35,517 nt of DNA from Parasporobacterium sp. GTDB taxonomy: Bacteria; Bacillota; Clostridia; Lachnospirales; Lachnospiraceae. A program made the position numbers and the translations under genes. The stretch lies in the NCBI GenBank assembly GCA_017515535.1, contig JAFWFQ010000009.1:1-35517 (forward strand), read 5' to 3'. Position 1 is the first letter of the stretch; each line of letters opens with the position of its first letter. Positions 8,416-17,399 of the stretch are shown in pieces. The notes under the pieces are model-generated. The model made no database searches and had not been told where the DNA came from. It saw only the letters and a list, made by a program, of their open reading frames with translations.

Positions 8416-9558
8416 TTAAAGGATGGATTTTACGAACTTCCTGTATTTGAAATTACGGATCAGCCGCTGATAGAGAACATCCAGAAGGACCGGGATTCCG
8501 ATCCCGACGATCGTATATGCGACCCACCATGCACCGATTTCTCCAAAAAGATGGGGATTGGCTGCAAGATAAAATGCCGGAAGATCATAGACCCGGACTA
8601 CGATAGCCGCAATGATCTTAAAAGCCAGCATATGCAAAAGCAATATCGCAAGGGTCCTCCGCCCGATAATCATAAAGAACTCTCTGATCTTCCAATGGCA
8701 AAGGATCGCGGAAAGACTGTAGACCAAACCGAATCCGAAAACCGATGCACAAAGAAGAAAGAACGGATTCACATACCGGTTACTCACAAGCATGACCGTA
8801 CCGAACCTGTTCAGGATAAGCAGGATTCCAAAAGAGACAACAGAGGAAATCCCATAGATCCATATCTTCCGCTTCACAAAGAACGATTGGAACCGGACAA
8901 ACAGATATCCCAGATGGAAAAGAATATATCCGGAGGCGGAACGGGCTATATTGGACATGGAAAACTGCGTAAAATGAAGCCCGAACCCAAGGGCCAGCAA
9001 AAGCAGCGCAATCACGGTATGAATGATCAATACCTGCTTTTCTTTTAAAAACCTGCGGAGCAAAAAAGTCAACAGACAGTAAACGCAGGAGATCAAAAAC
9101 AATGATTGCAGAAACCAAAGCGTTCCGGTCAGTTCCGTCAGATTCCGGAACCAGATCCCTTTTCCGATTTTTGTCAGCATCTGTAAAAAGGTCAGGTATT
9201 TGTGTTTCGCTAAAAAAGAAACCGTCAGAAGATGGGATTGATCCGTAAGCGCCGTATAGATATTGATCCTTAGAAAAACATTATTCAGGAACGTAAACAA
9301 CGTTGTCCAGATAAAATACGGAAGCCAAAGACTCAATATCTTTTTCCCGATAAACCTTAAGACAGTCGGAAAACTGTCGGAATGGGACCATTTAAATCCG
9401 CACCCGGCCGCGATCATAAATACGGGCATATGGAACAGGTAGATAAAATGGTAAACCCCAAGCACGACACCGCCATGGCAGACTACCATCGCAATAACAG
9501 CCAGCGCCTTGCAGACATCGATTTCAGTGATTCGATTGTTATTCTTAAAACCTTCCAT
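8416..9558 (-). CDS. Acyltransferase family 3 membrane protein
   Basis: This integral membrane protein of 380 residues has about ten hydrophobic segments. The N-terminus reads ITEIDVCKALAVIAMVVCHG; the R/T-x-x-x-ID-x-x-K/R-x-x-A-I-x-x-V-x-x-H pattern is the hallmark of acyltransferase-3 (OafA/OatA-like) enzymes, the histidine (residue 29) being the presumed catalytic base. A second family block, YLFHMPVFMIAAG, follows near residues 40-52. Such proteins O-acylate surface glycans. It lies 61 bp downstream of the LTA-synthase-like gene in the same direction, so a shared role in decorating a wall or membrane polymer is likely but inferred. There is no extra SGNH domain. Confidence 0.88.
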   Translation of the reverse strand: MEGFKNNNRITEIDVCKALAVIAMVVCHGGVVLGVYHFIYLFHMPVFMIAAGCGFKWSHSDSFPTVLRFIGKKILSLWLPYFIWTTLFTFLNNVFLRINIYTALTDQSHLLTVSFLAKHKYLTFLQMLTKIGKGIWFRNLTELTGTLWFLQSLFLISCVYCLLTFLLRRFLKEKQVLIIHTVIALLLLALGFGLHFTQFSMSNIARSASGYILFHLGYLFVRFQSFFVKRKIWIYGISSVVSFGILLILNRFGTVMLVSNRYVNPFFLLCASVFGFGLVYSLSAILCHWKIREFFMIIGRRTLAILLLHMLAFKIIAAIVVRVYDLPAFYLAANPHLFGEIGAWWVAYTIVGIGIPVLLDVLYQRLIRNFKYRKFVKSIL

Positions 9559-9619
9559 CCGCCCATCCCGTGATTCTTTTCCGGAGTCCGACCGGTTCCG
9601 TAAAGAAACGAGTTCCTAT

Positions 9620-11911
9620 TTAATACTGAACGGCCTGTTCTTCCGTTTCCTCGACAATATGGGTGTCAAACCATGCGGAATCGATGACCTGACCAAGCTC
9701 TTTGCTGTAGACAACGATATTGAATCCCCGGAGATTTGTCGAGTACTCCTGTCCATCAATTTGGATCGTTGCGGAGCCATCGGAATCCTGTCCGGAGCTT
9801 TCCATGTAATATGAGGACATTCCGCTCTTCAGGATGCCCTCCTTCTGAAGTTCTTCATAACCGGCAACTTCATCCGCAACTCCATCCTCAATGACTGCCA
9901 GATAACTCATTCCTTGTGCTCCGACAAGATACCACTGGGTCCCGAGATCCCAGAGAGCTTCCTGCATCTCATCAGTAAGCCCTGCCATGCCTTCACCGCG
10001 GACCGCAATAAAGACCGTGTACTCCGGATGTTCTTTCAGGACCTTCAGATAGGAAGTAAAGTCACTCTTATCTCCGAACTCATAATCGATATAGGCGGTT
10101 GAAATATTGTTATAAGCTTTTCCGTCCGGGGTAAAGTAATTGACCGAAACCTTTCCGACCGGTTCTTTCCAAGAGGAAATATCCAGCGTTCCGATATGGC
10201 TGTTCGGCAGATCCGGATCTTCTTTTAAAACACAGGTCTGCTTCTTATTTGTCCCATATTCCTGATAGGTTACTTCAACATGTTCTACACTAAGTCCCAG
10301 GGATTCTTTTTCATTGACTCTTACAGATACAAGCCCTTTAAACGGATCATAATTTTCAACTACCAGAGCATTCGCGAGTTCCTCACGATATCTCGCATAT
10401 AAAGCATCTGCTTCCGGATCGACGACCTCAAGGGACTGGAGGAAGGCGGATTTCTTCGCAAGATCCTGTCTCATCTCCTCAAATCCGAACTGCTCAGTCA
10501 GAGTATCTTCCTCCGAATACAGATTTGTTCCGAGACCAAGCTGCTCTCCGGGAATCGTAACTCCCATTGCGGCAAGCGTTGTCGGGAACATATCCATCGT
10601 GCTGAATTCCCGTCTTCTGCCCGGGTCGGCAACTTGTGCCGCGGAATTGATCAGCGCGGTATAAGTCTTCCTTTGGTAACCGCTGCTGACCTTTTCACAA
10701 AAGTCTGTATCCATGGTCGTATGATCACCACAGATGATGACCGTTGTATTATCATAAAAATCCTGTTTCTTTATCCAGTCTAAAAACTCCGAAACCTGCT
10801 TGCTTGAGCAGGCCATAACGTTCGCATATTGGTTATCTCCATACTCTGTTCCGCAAAGACCACATACATAGCCGTCCTCGAAATGCGTATCCACGGTAAG
10901 GATCGTCAGGTTAAACGGCTCGCTTCCTGCCGCCAGTTCCGTCGCGGTCTCCTTCGCATGTTCAAAGAGTTTTTCATCTTCAAATCCCCACCAGACCCTG
11001 TAATCTTCCGGGATCCATTCTTTCTCTTTTGCATACAGATAATCTCTGAATTCAAAGTTTCCGTGATCACGGAACATCAAACGCCGTCCGCCGAAAGTCG
11101 CGTCAGAACCAAGAAGGAAGACCTGCCGGTACCCTTCATCTTTCAAGATATCTCCAAGCGTCCTTATCTGCGGGAAGAACGCAGACTGTGTATCCATGTT
11201 ATTTCCGCCGATTCCAAGCTTGATCGGGATTCCGGCAGTCTGAGCAAACATCGCTCCCGTTGTAAATCCGGTGCCGGAATAGACGATTCCTCCGTTCAGT
11301 TTCGAATCACCACCGGAAAAGTCCTCATTTTCCTGTGCAATTTTCGTCAGTTCCGGAATAATATTCTTCTGAAACGCACCGCCGGCAGCCTCGTCCGCAT
11401 ATGTCGTCTCCATTGATTCCAGATAAATATAGATCAGATTTCTTTTTTGTTCCGGAAAAACAAGATCGACATCTTTCGGGTCAACATATTCTTCTTTGAC
11501 AAAATCTCTTTTTTGTTCCCTCTGCCCTTCGATCCAGGTATCAATGTCCAGACGTCTCCACGCAATCTGCTGGACAACAAATCCCGCAACAAGTGCCAGC
11601 CCAAGCGTAATTAGTGCGCAGATCCTCCGCTTTTTCGATTGTTTCAGCTTGACCATCAGGACTATGTAGGCGATTGTAACAAGCAGTGTCGGAAGGAGAC
11701 CTAACACAAGGTATTTCCAAACCATTCCGTTTCCGGTTCCTTCCAACGGAACACTCAACTGGAAAATAATCTCATCAAGATCAAGATCGCCCCAGTTCGT
11801 AAACGTCCAAAGCTCTCCAAATCCAAATAGAGATACCAAAAAAACAAGTAACCCTACAAATGTATATAGTATTCCGGCTCCCGCCTTTTTTATTCCGGTC
11901 CCTTTTTTCAT
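9620..11911 (-). CDS. LTA synthase/phosphoglycerol transferase-like sulfatase with C-terminal ILEI/FAM3-like region
   Basis: 763 residues. Three N-terminal TM helices (about 12-37, 65-87, 97-117) precede an extracellular sulfatase-fold domain: IYLESMETTYAD (metal-binding Glu near 165), YSGTGFTTGAMFAQTAGIP (candidate nucleophile Thr near 214-218) and ICGDHTTMD (metal-binding Asp/His). These are the LtaS/MdoB-family elements, which transfer glycerol-phosphate from lipid to a glycan or lipid acceptor. LtaS proper has five TMs; here only three are seen. After the sulfatase, residues about 610-755 resemble the ILEI/FAM3 (PANDER) fold, including RGFNIVVYS and IDSAWFDTH at the extreme C-terminus. 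It has its own promoter and precedes an acyltransferase. Confidence 0.85.
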   Translation of the reverse strand: MKKGTGIKKAGAGILYTFVGLLVFLVSLFGFGELWTFTNWGDLDLDEIIFQLSVPLEGTGNGMVWKYLVLGLLPTLLVTIAYIVLMVKLKQSKKRRICALITLGLALVAGFVVQQIAWRRLDIDTWIEGQREQKRDFVKEEYVDPKDVDLVFPEQKRNLIYIYLESMETTYADEAAGGAFQKNIIPELTKIAQENEDFSGGDSKLNGGIVYSGTGFTTGAMFAQTAGIPIKLGIGGNNMDTQSAFFPQIRTLGDILKDEGYRQVFLLGSDATFGGRRLMFRDHGNFEFRDYLYAKEKEWIPEDYRVWWGFEDEKLFEHAKETATELAAGSEPFNLTILTVDTHFEDGYVCGLCGTEYGDNQYANVMACSSKQVSEFLDWIKKQDFYDNTTVIICGDHTTMDTDFCEKVSSGYQRKTYTALINSAAQVADPGRRREFSTMDMFPTTLAAMGVTIPGEQLGLGTNLYSEEDTLTEQFGFEEMRQDLAKKSAFLQSLEVVDPEADALYARYREELANALVVENYDPFKGLVSVRVNEKESLGLSVEHVEVTYQEYGTNKKQTCVLKEDPDLPNSHIGTLDISSWKEPVGKVSVNYFTPDGKAYNNISTAYIDYEFGDKSDFTSYLKVLKEHPEYTVFIAVRGEGMAGLTDEMQEALWDLGTQWYLVGAQGMSYLAVIEDGVADEVAGYEELQKEGILKSGMSSYYMESSGQDSDGSATIQIDGQEYSTNLRGFNIVVYSKELGQVIDSAWFDTHIVEETEEQAVQY

Positions 11912-11957
11912 CTGTCTTCTCTCTTTTGCCAGTAATAATTAGTGTCCATAATTTATT

Positions 11958-11986
11958 ATTATTTTTATTTATTACCCGTTTGTCAA
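11958..11986 (-). promoter_or_regulatory. Promoter of the LTA-synthase-like gene, overlapping the comEC stop
   Basis: Minus strand TTGACA (11986-11981), 17-bp spacer, AATAAT (11963-11958). The -35 hexamer contains the TGA stop codon of comEC (11985-11983), so the promoter starts inside the upstream gene and the sulfatase gene can be expressed independently. The spacer and -10 are very AT-rich. Confidence 0.7.
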
Positions 11987-14280
11987 TAGTCTGATGCTTC
12001 CTTTGTTATCATTGTGATCGTCCCCAGCGGATCGATCTCCGCCCGGATTTCTCCCTGTTCGGCGGTCAGATAGACCTTTGCTCCGACTGCTTCAAGCCGC
12101 TTAAGGACTTCCTGGTGGGGATGACCGTATCGATTGTTGACACCGGCTGAAATCACGGCGATTTCCGGATCTGCTGTTTTTAAAAACCCTGCAGAAGAAG
12201 AACTCTTTGATCCGTGATGCGCCACCTTCAGGAGATCACAGTCTTTCAAGACTCCCGCTTTTACGATTTCTGCTTCTTCCTCTTCTCCGATATCGCCGGA
12301 GAAAACAGCCCGGAAGGAATCAAAAGACAGAAGAAGGACTACGGAATAAGCATTGGAATCCCGGGATGTGAAATCCTTTTCCGGATGTAGACAGTTCAGG
12401 GTGATCGAACCGTCATCAATGACCATTCCGGAATGGATCGGTAAAGCTGTAACATTTGCTTTTTCTGCAGCATATATTAACTCCTGATAATTCTCATTTT
12501 CCGGAATCGACGGGACAAGAAGATTCTTTGCCTGAATGATTCCTGCTCCATCATCCTCTAAAAGCTCCAGGACGCCGGAAATATGATCGGTATCCGGATG
12601 CGAGATCAGGAGATAGTCGATTTTTGAGATTCCCCTGTACTTCAGTGCACTCTCCAGCCGGAACCGGTAAAGATCCGAAACCGTGGAAGATCCGCCGTCT
12701 ATCAAATAAACTGTCCCGGAAGGAGACTCGATCAGGATCCCGTCTCCCTGATCGACATCAAAAAAAGTGATCCGGAGCTTATTAGTTTTCGTTCCTGCAA
12801 AAAGGATCAGCAGTAATACCAGCCCCAATCCGAAAAAGACGGCTCCACTTTTCATCCGGCTTATCCTGATCCGGAAAGATAGAAAAAGGATTACAAAAAG
12901 GACTGCATAATAAATGACAACCCTCCCCGGAGCCATCCTTCCTGTAATCACTATACTGAACGGGATCTTATCGACCACGGCGCAAAGGAACTCGATCAGG
13001 GAGACAAGATAGGCCCCCGCTCCAAGGAACAGCCTTCCAAAGAATAAGCTCAGGATTCCTGCAAGCGCACTGAACACCCCGCTTTCTAAAACCATCCCCA
13101 TCACAGGGACTACAATCAGATTTAAAAGGACGGAAAACACAGGGACTTCATAGTAGGAGTTGATGATAACAGGAAGTGTCATCAGCGTCACGGAAAGGCT
13201 TGCAAGAAACAAGGCTGCCGCCTTAAGAGCCAATGCTTTACCCCTGATCCGATGTCCCTGCTCTCTTTCCCGTGGAGAAAGCAGGCGTTCAAACGCCGGA
13301 AGAAGAAGGCCGATCCCGAGGATCGCACCGAAGGAAAGTTGAAAGCCGGAATAAAACAAAAGTCCCGGATTATGAAGCAGCAAAAGGATCGCGGACAGCC
13401 CGAGGGCGGAAAGAAGGTCGAATTTCCGTCCGAGCCGGATTGCTGCGATCCGCAAAAGAAACATGATCGAAGCACGGACCGCGGATGCGCTCTCTCCGCT
13501 CATGACACAAAACAATACCATGACAAAGCCGGAAAAAATGACGGCAGCAGTCAGCGGCAGATGCTTTCGGAAGAAAGAAAACAACGTCATTCCAAGCAGG
13601 GAAATATGGAGGCCTGAAATGGCCAGGATATGGGCGATCCCGCTTTTCCGGTATAGCTCTTTTGTGTCCGGGTCGAGACTGCTCCGATCGCCTGTTACGA
13701 TTGCCGTAAAAATTGCGGCGTGCCCTTCTCCTTCCCCACCGGCAAGGTTTTCTAAGGAGTCTGTCAGCTTCTTTCTTAGAAACTGCATCGCTGCCCGAAC
13801 AGGGAGGACCCGGCGGCTTACCAGAGCAATTTCTCCTTCCGCCTGAAACTTTTCCTGTACTCCGAGGCTGTTATAATAGGCTTCTTCATCATAATTCCCG
13901 TCATTCCGGGCGGATCGAAAGCCGGTCCGTTTTGCTTTTACCTGAACCCGGTTTCCCGGAAGCAAGGAAATTCCCTGATATGTTTCGGTCTCCATTGTAA
14001 GCAGGATCTTCCGGAGTCTGATCCGCAAGTTCTTCCCATTCTGATCCTCCGCCTTTTCCTTGTTTTCTTTCGGTATTCCAACGGCATAACAGTTAACATT
14101 CTTGAGATACACCGATACTTTCTTCCCGGCCTCTTCGGATTTCATGAATTCGCCGGTCAAAACGACCTGGTCCGTAAGCCCTGAAAGATCCGGCCGGAAA
14201 TCGATTTTTATGATCTTGCCCAAAAAGAAGATCAAGAGCGCAAAAAGAACCGCCCCGTAAAACAACGGACGTTTTCTCAT
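11983..14280 (-). CDS. comEC: DNA internalization channel ComEC/Rec2
   Basis: ComEC is the membrane channel that carries single-stranded DNA into the cytoplasm during natural transformation. The 765-residue protein has all three parts: an N-terminal TM plus OB-like (DUF4131) region to about residue 180, the polytopic Competence domain with GIAHILAISGLHISLLG near 215-230 and many TM helices to about 490, and a C-terminal metallo-beta-lactamase-like domain with FFDVDQGDGILIESP and SHPDTDHISG (metal ligands), thought to degrade the non-transported strand. Length is normal. A TTG three bases upstream is in frame, but ATG 14280 is preferred. It is the last gene of the comEA operon, 49 bp after the GerMN lipoprotein gene. 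Confidence 0.95.
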   Translation of the reverse strand: MRKRPLFYGAVLFALLIFFLGKIIKIDFRPDLSGLTDQVVLTGEFMKSEEAGKKVSVYLKNVNCYAVGIPKENKEKAEDQNGKNLRIRLRKILLTMETETYQGISLLPGNRVQVKAKRTGFRSARNDGNYDEEAYYNSLGVQEKFQAEGEIALVSRRVLPVRAAMQFLRKKLTDSLENLAGGEGEGHAAIFTAIVTGDRSSLDPDTKELYRKSGIAHILAISGLHISLLGMTLFSFFRKHLPLTAAVIFSGFVMVLFCVMSGESASAVRASIMFLLRIAAIRLGRKFDLLSALGLSAILLLLHNPGLLFYSGFQLSFGAILGIGLLLPAFERLLSPREREQGHRIRGKALALKAAALFLASLSVTLMTLPVIINSYYEVPVFSVLLNLIVVPVMGMVLESGVFSALAGILSLFFGRLFLGAGAYLVSLIEFLCAVVDKIPFSIVITGRMAPGRVVIYYAVLFVILFLSFRIRISRMKSGAVFFGLGLVLLLILFAGTKTNKLRITFFDVDQGDGILIESPSGTVYLIDGGSSTVSDLYRFRLESALKYRGISKIDYLLISHPDTDHISGVLELLEDDGAGIIQAKNLLVPSIPENENYQELIYAAEKANVTALPIHSGMVIDDGSITLNCLHPEKDFTSRDSNAYSVVLLLSFDSFRAVFSGDIGEEEEAEIVKAGVLKDCDLLKVAHHGSKSSSSAGFLKTADPEIAVISAGVNNRYGHPHQEVLKRLEAVGAKVYLTAEQGEIRAEIDPLGTITMITKEASDY

Positions 14281-14329
14281 CAATCTTCAATTCCGGTGTG
14301 TGAAAAAAGCGGAAACTCCTGAGCCTTCG

Positions 14330-15286
14330 CTATTCGATATAGGACAGATCCCTTACGATCGGCTGAGTCAGATCCATAGAGCCATGTAAAATGATCTCTG
14401 TTTCGCCGTCAACCATGAATTTCACGGAGTGGACATACGTCAGCTGGCAGAGAGAATCCACGATGGAATAGATCATGATCTCGTCACTGACTTTCTGTTC
14501 CTGTTCCAGAAACTCCTTACTGAAGTTTACATAGCAGATATGGTCTGTCGTAACAACGCCGTTAAGCGAGACCTGCGAAGAGATCGTCCGCAAAGCTTCC
14601 CCCTCGGCCGGTCCTTCCAAAAGACGGGAAAGGATATACTCTTCCATTGAATAATTGCTGTTATCGATTGTAAACCGGTAAAGAACCGGAACAAGTTTCT
14701 CTCCTGTTTCATTCGCGAAATAGATCGTTAGATCTGTCTCCTGTTTCAGCATTCCCTCTTCATTTAGAAGGACATTGACAAAGGTATCTTTGGTCATCGT
14801 ACCGATCATATCCCCATTGGAATTTACGATCGGGCTTTGATCAACCGTAAAGGAGACTCCGGTGATTCCCGGAACCTGGAGCAGGGTCAGAACAACCGAC
14901 GCACGGAAAATGATCTCTCGGACGTTTGTCATCCGAAGATAGGCAGCATTAAAATCAAGCGTTACAAGACCATCCTTCGCTATGATCCCCTGAAGATTTA
15001 CATTCTCCGGCTTTACGGTATAGTACGTCGTATCTTCCTCGTTTTGCGTAAATACGAGATCAAGCAGCGTCTGGATCAGTTCCACCTGTTCCATATTTTC
15101 CGCCCCCTGGACCGTCTCGATCCGGTAGATGATATCATTCGCATTCTGGTTTGTATAATAGACCATGAACTGATCCGGTCCTTCCGGCTCCTGCGTTTTT
15201 TTCGCACAGCCCGCAAAGACAGAACCTGCAAAGGCAAGCAGAAGAATCAACACTATGCACTTAAGAAAATCTTTTCTCTTCTTCAT
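14330..15286 (-). CDS. Lipoprotein with two GerMN domains
   Basis: A 318-residue exported lipoprotein: KRK-rich start, hydrophobic core and lipobox FAGC with Cys27 as the lipidated residue. Two GerMN-type repeats follow, about residues 40-175 (with GLVTLDFNAAYL) and 185-305 (with HICYVNFSKEFL); the xVxxDFs-like strand is the family's marker. GerMN modules occur in spore germination GerM and in actinobacterial LpqB. The gene begins 6 bp after the histidine kinase, in the order regulator-kinase-GerMN lipoprotein seen for MtrA-MtrB-LpqB. I infer that it modulates the kinase from outside the membrane or works on the envelope. Confidence 0.83.
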   Translation of the reverse strand: MKKRKDFLKCIVLILLLAFAGSVFAGCAKKTQEPEGPDQFMVYYTNQNANDIIYRIETVQGAENMEQVELIQTLLDLVFTQNEEDTTYYTVKPENVNLQGIIAKDGLVTLDFNAAYLRMTNVREIIFRASVVLTLLQVPGITGVSFTVDQSPIVNSNGDMIGTMTKDTFVNVLLNEEGMLKQETDLTIYFANETGEKLVPVLYRFTIDNSNYSMEEYILSRLLEGPAEGEALRTISSQVSLNGVVTTDHICYVNFSKEFLEQEQKVSDEIMIYSIVDSLCQLTYVHSVKFMVDGETEIILHGSMDLTQPIVRDLSYIE

Positions 15287-15292
15287 CTTTTG

Positions 15293-16726
15293 CTACCCCT
15301 GCTTTTTGAGATAGGTCAGAGGGATCTGCATCGTAAAGGTCGTTCCCTTATCGACCTGACTGTATACCTTGATCGTTCCGTTATGGGCAAGAACGATACT
15401 CTTTGTGATCGCAAGTCCGAGTCCGGTTCCTCCTGTCGCACGGTCTCTCGCTTTATCGACCCGGTAGAACCGGTCAAAGATATGGTCAAGACTCTCTTCC
15501 GGAATTCCGAATCCGTTATCTTGAACCTTAACATAAAAATATGTCTTATCTGCGTTCAAGGAAACATGGACCCACCCGTCCACGTTATTATATTTGATCG
15601 CGTTAACGACAAGATTAGAGATACACATCGAGAATTTCGTTTCGTCGACCTCGGCAATGACCGGGGTAAAGCTTTCCAGAACAAGCTCGATATTTTTCTC
15701 TTTTGCGAGAGGTCTTGCAAGCTTAAGCTGTGCTTCGATCATCTCATTGATATTGACCTGGCTGACATTGAGTTCCATGCCGGTACTATCCATCTTAACG
15801 AGGGTCAGAAGGTCAGAAATAATATTGTTCTCACGATCCAGCTCATTGACGATATCCGTAAGGAACTCCTGATAGAGTTCTTCCGGAACGCCCTGCTGCC
15901 CGATCAAAGATTCCGCAAGGACTTTCATTGAGGTCATTGGTGTCTTCAGCTCATGGGAAACGTTGGAGACAAACTCCTGACGCGAAGTCTCAAGCTGGTT
16001 GATCCGCTTCAGCATCGTATTAAAGGAACCGGAGATCGCCTGAATCTCGCTTCCCCCGGAAATGGAGATCGTTTCGACGTTTCCGCCCTCCCCGATATGT
16101 TCAATCGTATCTTCGATCTGACGGAACGGTTTGGAAAGCTGGACAGATGCAAAGATCGCGAGGGCGATCAGTGCCACAACAAGGATAATGCTGGTTGCAA
16201 GAAGAACAGTCCTGATCGAATCCATCGCCGTAAAGATATCCGCAATTGATGAGGTCGCAAAAAGAACATGCGTGATCCTTCCCGTTGACGGATCCTTGAT
16301 TGCCTGTGTCAGGACGATACACTGATTTTTCTTATCGGTATAGGCCTGGTTTACTCCATTAAAGCATTCATTGACTTCCGCGGAAATACAAAGCTTTCCC
16401 TTATTGAGCTGATATGTATCGCTGATGATCGTAAAGTCCCGGTTGATAACCTGAACGCGGCTTAAAAACACACCGGCCATATCATCTGCCAGTGTGCTGA
16501 AATACTTATCGGTTTCTGTGTCGCTGTTACTGCTTGAGTAAAACAGATTGCTGAGCATGGAGAACTGGGCGCTGACATTTTTCGTCCTTGTCTCGATGAT
16601 CTTGTTCTCCGTAACGCCCATGATCGCAACAGATATTATGATCAGGGGAATGATACCAGCTACCAGAACGAAACTCAGTATTCTGAATCTCAGACTTAAA
16701 AAGAAGTCTTTACTGCGCCTTAAAAT
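15293..16726 (-). CDS. Membrane sensor histidine kinase (start codon non-canonical)
   Basis: Partner kinase of the response regulator upstream. From ATT 16726 the frame gives 477 residues: TM1 at about 15-36, an extracellular sensor loop of about 130 residues, TM2 at about 170-190, HAMP, HisKA with FVSNVSHELKTPMTSMK (His258) and a full HATPase_c with NxxxNAIKYN, DNGFGIPEE and GTGLGLAITKSIV. The first ATG (16621) would remove TM1, which is plainly coded upstream and in frame. The upstream frame has no ATG, GTG or TTG before the in-frame stop; GGGGAG lies 9 nt ahead of ATT 16726. The frame overlaps the regulator gene by 17 bp, so translational coupling is likely. A CTG within the TM1 region is an alternative start. 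Confidence 0.85.
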   Translation of the reverse strand: MLRRSKDFFLSLRFRILSFVLVAGIIPLIIISVAIMGVTENKIIETRTKNVSAQFSMLSNLFYSSSNSDTETDKYFSTLADDMAGVFLSRVQVINRDFTIISDTYQLNKGKLCISAEVNECFNGVNQAYTDKKNQCIVLTQAIKDPSTGRITHVLFATSSIADIFTAMDSIRTVLLATSIILVVALIALAIFASVQLSKPFRQIEDTIEHIGEGGNVETISISGGSEIQAISGSFNTMLKRINQLETSRQEFVSNVSHELKTPMTSMKVLAESLIGQQGVPEELYQEFLTDIVNELDRENNIISDLLTLVKMDSTGMELNVSQVNINEMIEAQLKLARPLAKEKNIELVLESFTPVIAEVDETKFSMCISNLVVNAIKYNNVDGWVHVSLNADKTYFYVKVQDNGFGIPEESLDHIFDRFYRVDKARDRATGGTGLGLAITKSIVLAHNGTIKVYSQVDKGTTFTMQIPLTYLKKQG

Positions 16727-17393
16727 AGTAGCCCACTCCCCATTTCGTATTTACGTATTTTGGATCCTTCGGATTATCTTCGATTTTTTCACGAAGTCTC
16801 CGGACATGGACATCCACAGTCCGGACATCTCCGGGATATTCATAGCCCCAGACGAGACTTAAGAGCTGTTCTCTGCTGTAGACTTTATTCGGGTTATTTA
16901 CAAGAAGCTCAAGAAGATCAAATTCTTTCGCGGTAAGGTTGACTTCCCGGTCCTGAATAAAGACACGTCTCGAATCCAGATCCATGCGGAGACCATTCCC
17001 GCCGATCTCTCCGGAACTCTCTCTTGTGACCCGTTTGCTCCGGCGGAACATCGCGCGGATCCTTGCTTTGACCTCTAAGATATTAAACGGCTTGGTAATA
17101 TAATCATCGGCACCGTATTCCAGTCCCAGGATCTTATCCATATCGCCGCCTTTTGCTGTAAGCATGATGATCGGCATATTGGAAAACTCACGGATCGCCT
17201 TGCAGACCTCAAATCCGTCCATCTTCGGAAGCATGATATCAAGAAGGACAACATCGTACTCGCATCTCTGCGCCATCTGGAGAGCTTCTTCTCCGTCATA
17301 TGCGCATTCTACGTCCATCCCATCCTGTTCCAGAGAGAATTTAATGCCTTTTACAATCAGTTTTTCATCATCTACAACTAATACCTTACTCAT
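16710..17393 (-). CDS. OmpR/PhoB-family response regulator
   Basis: 227 residues: a receiver domain with acidic pocket (VVDDEK), phosphoacceptor Asp52 (LLDIMLPKMDG), MLTAKGG and the KPF switch lysine near 103, then a C-terminal winged-helix effector (LTAKEFDLLELLV, VDVHVRRLREKIED, VGYYFKAQ). It is a DNA-binding activator or repressor controlled by the downstream kinase. The ATG is only 6 bp beyond the comEA stop, and its AAAGGTG ribosome site lies inside the end of comEA, so the two are co-translated. Adjacent 11-bp direct repeats at the comEA promoter (18076-18097) are a candidate binding site. Confidence 0.95.
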   Translation of the reverse strand: MSKVLVVDDEKLIVKGIKFSLEQDGMDVECAYDGEEALQMAQRCEYDVVLLDIMLPKMDGFEVCKAIREFSNMPIIMLTAKGGDMDKILGLEYGADDYITKPFNILEVKARIRAMFRRSKRVTRESSGEIGGNGLRMDLDSRRVFIQDREVNLTAKEFDLLELLVNNPNKVYSREQLLSLVWGYEYPGDVRTVDVHVRRLREKIEDNPKDPKYVNTKWGVGYYFKAQ

Positions 17394-17399
17394 CTGTAC

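Noticed and set aside
8395..8420. AACC-TGCG-GGTT hairpin with T-run after the acyltransferase gene
   Set aside because: The stem is only four base pairs; too weak to call, though the following T-rich stretch could allow weak termination.
14837..15931. 364-codon plus-strand ORF across the GerMN and kinase genes
   Set aside because: Antisense to two genes with clear motifs; its translation is rich in Asp/Arg/Ile as expected from reverse reading of this codon usage.
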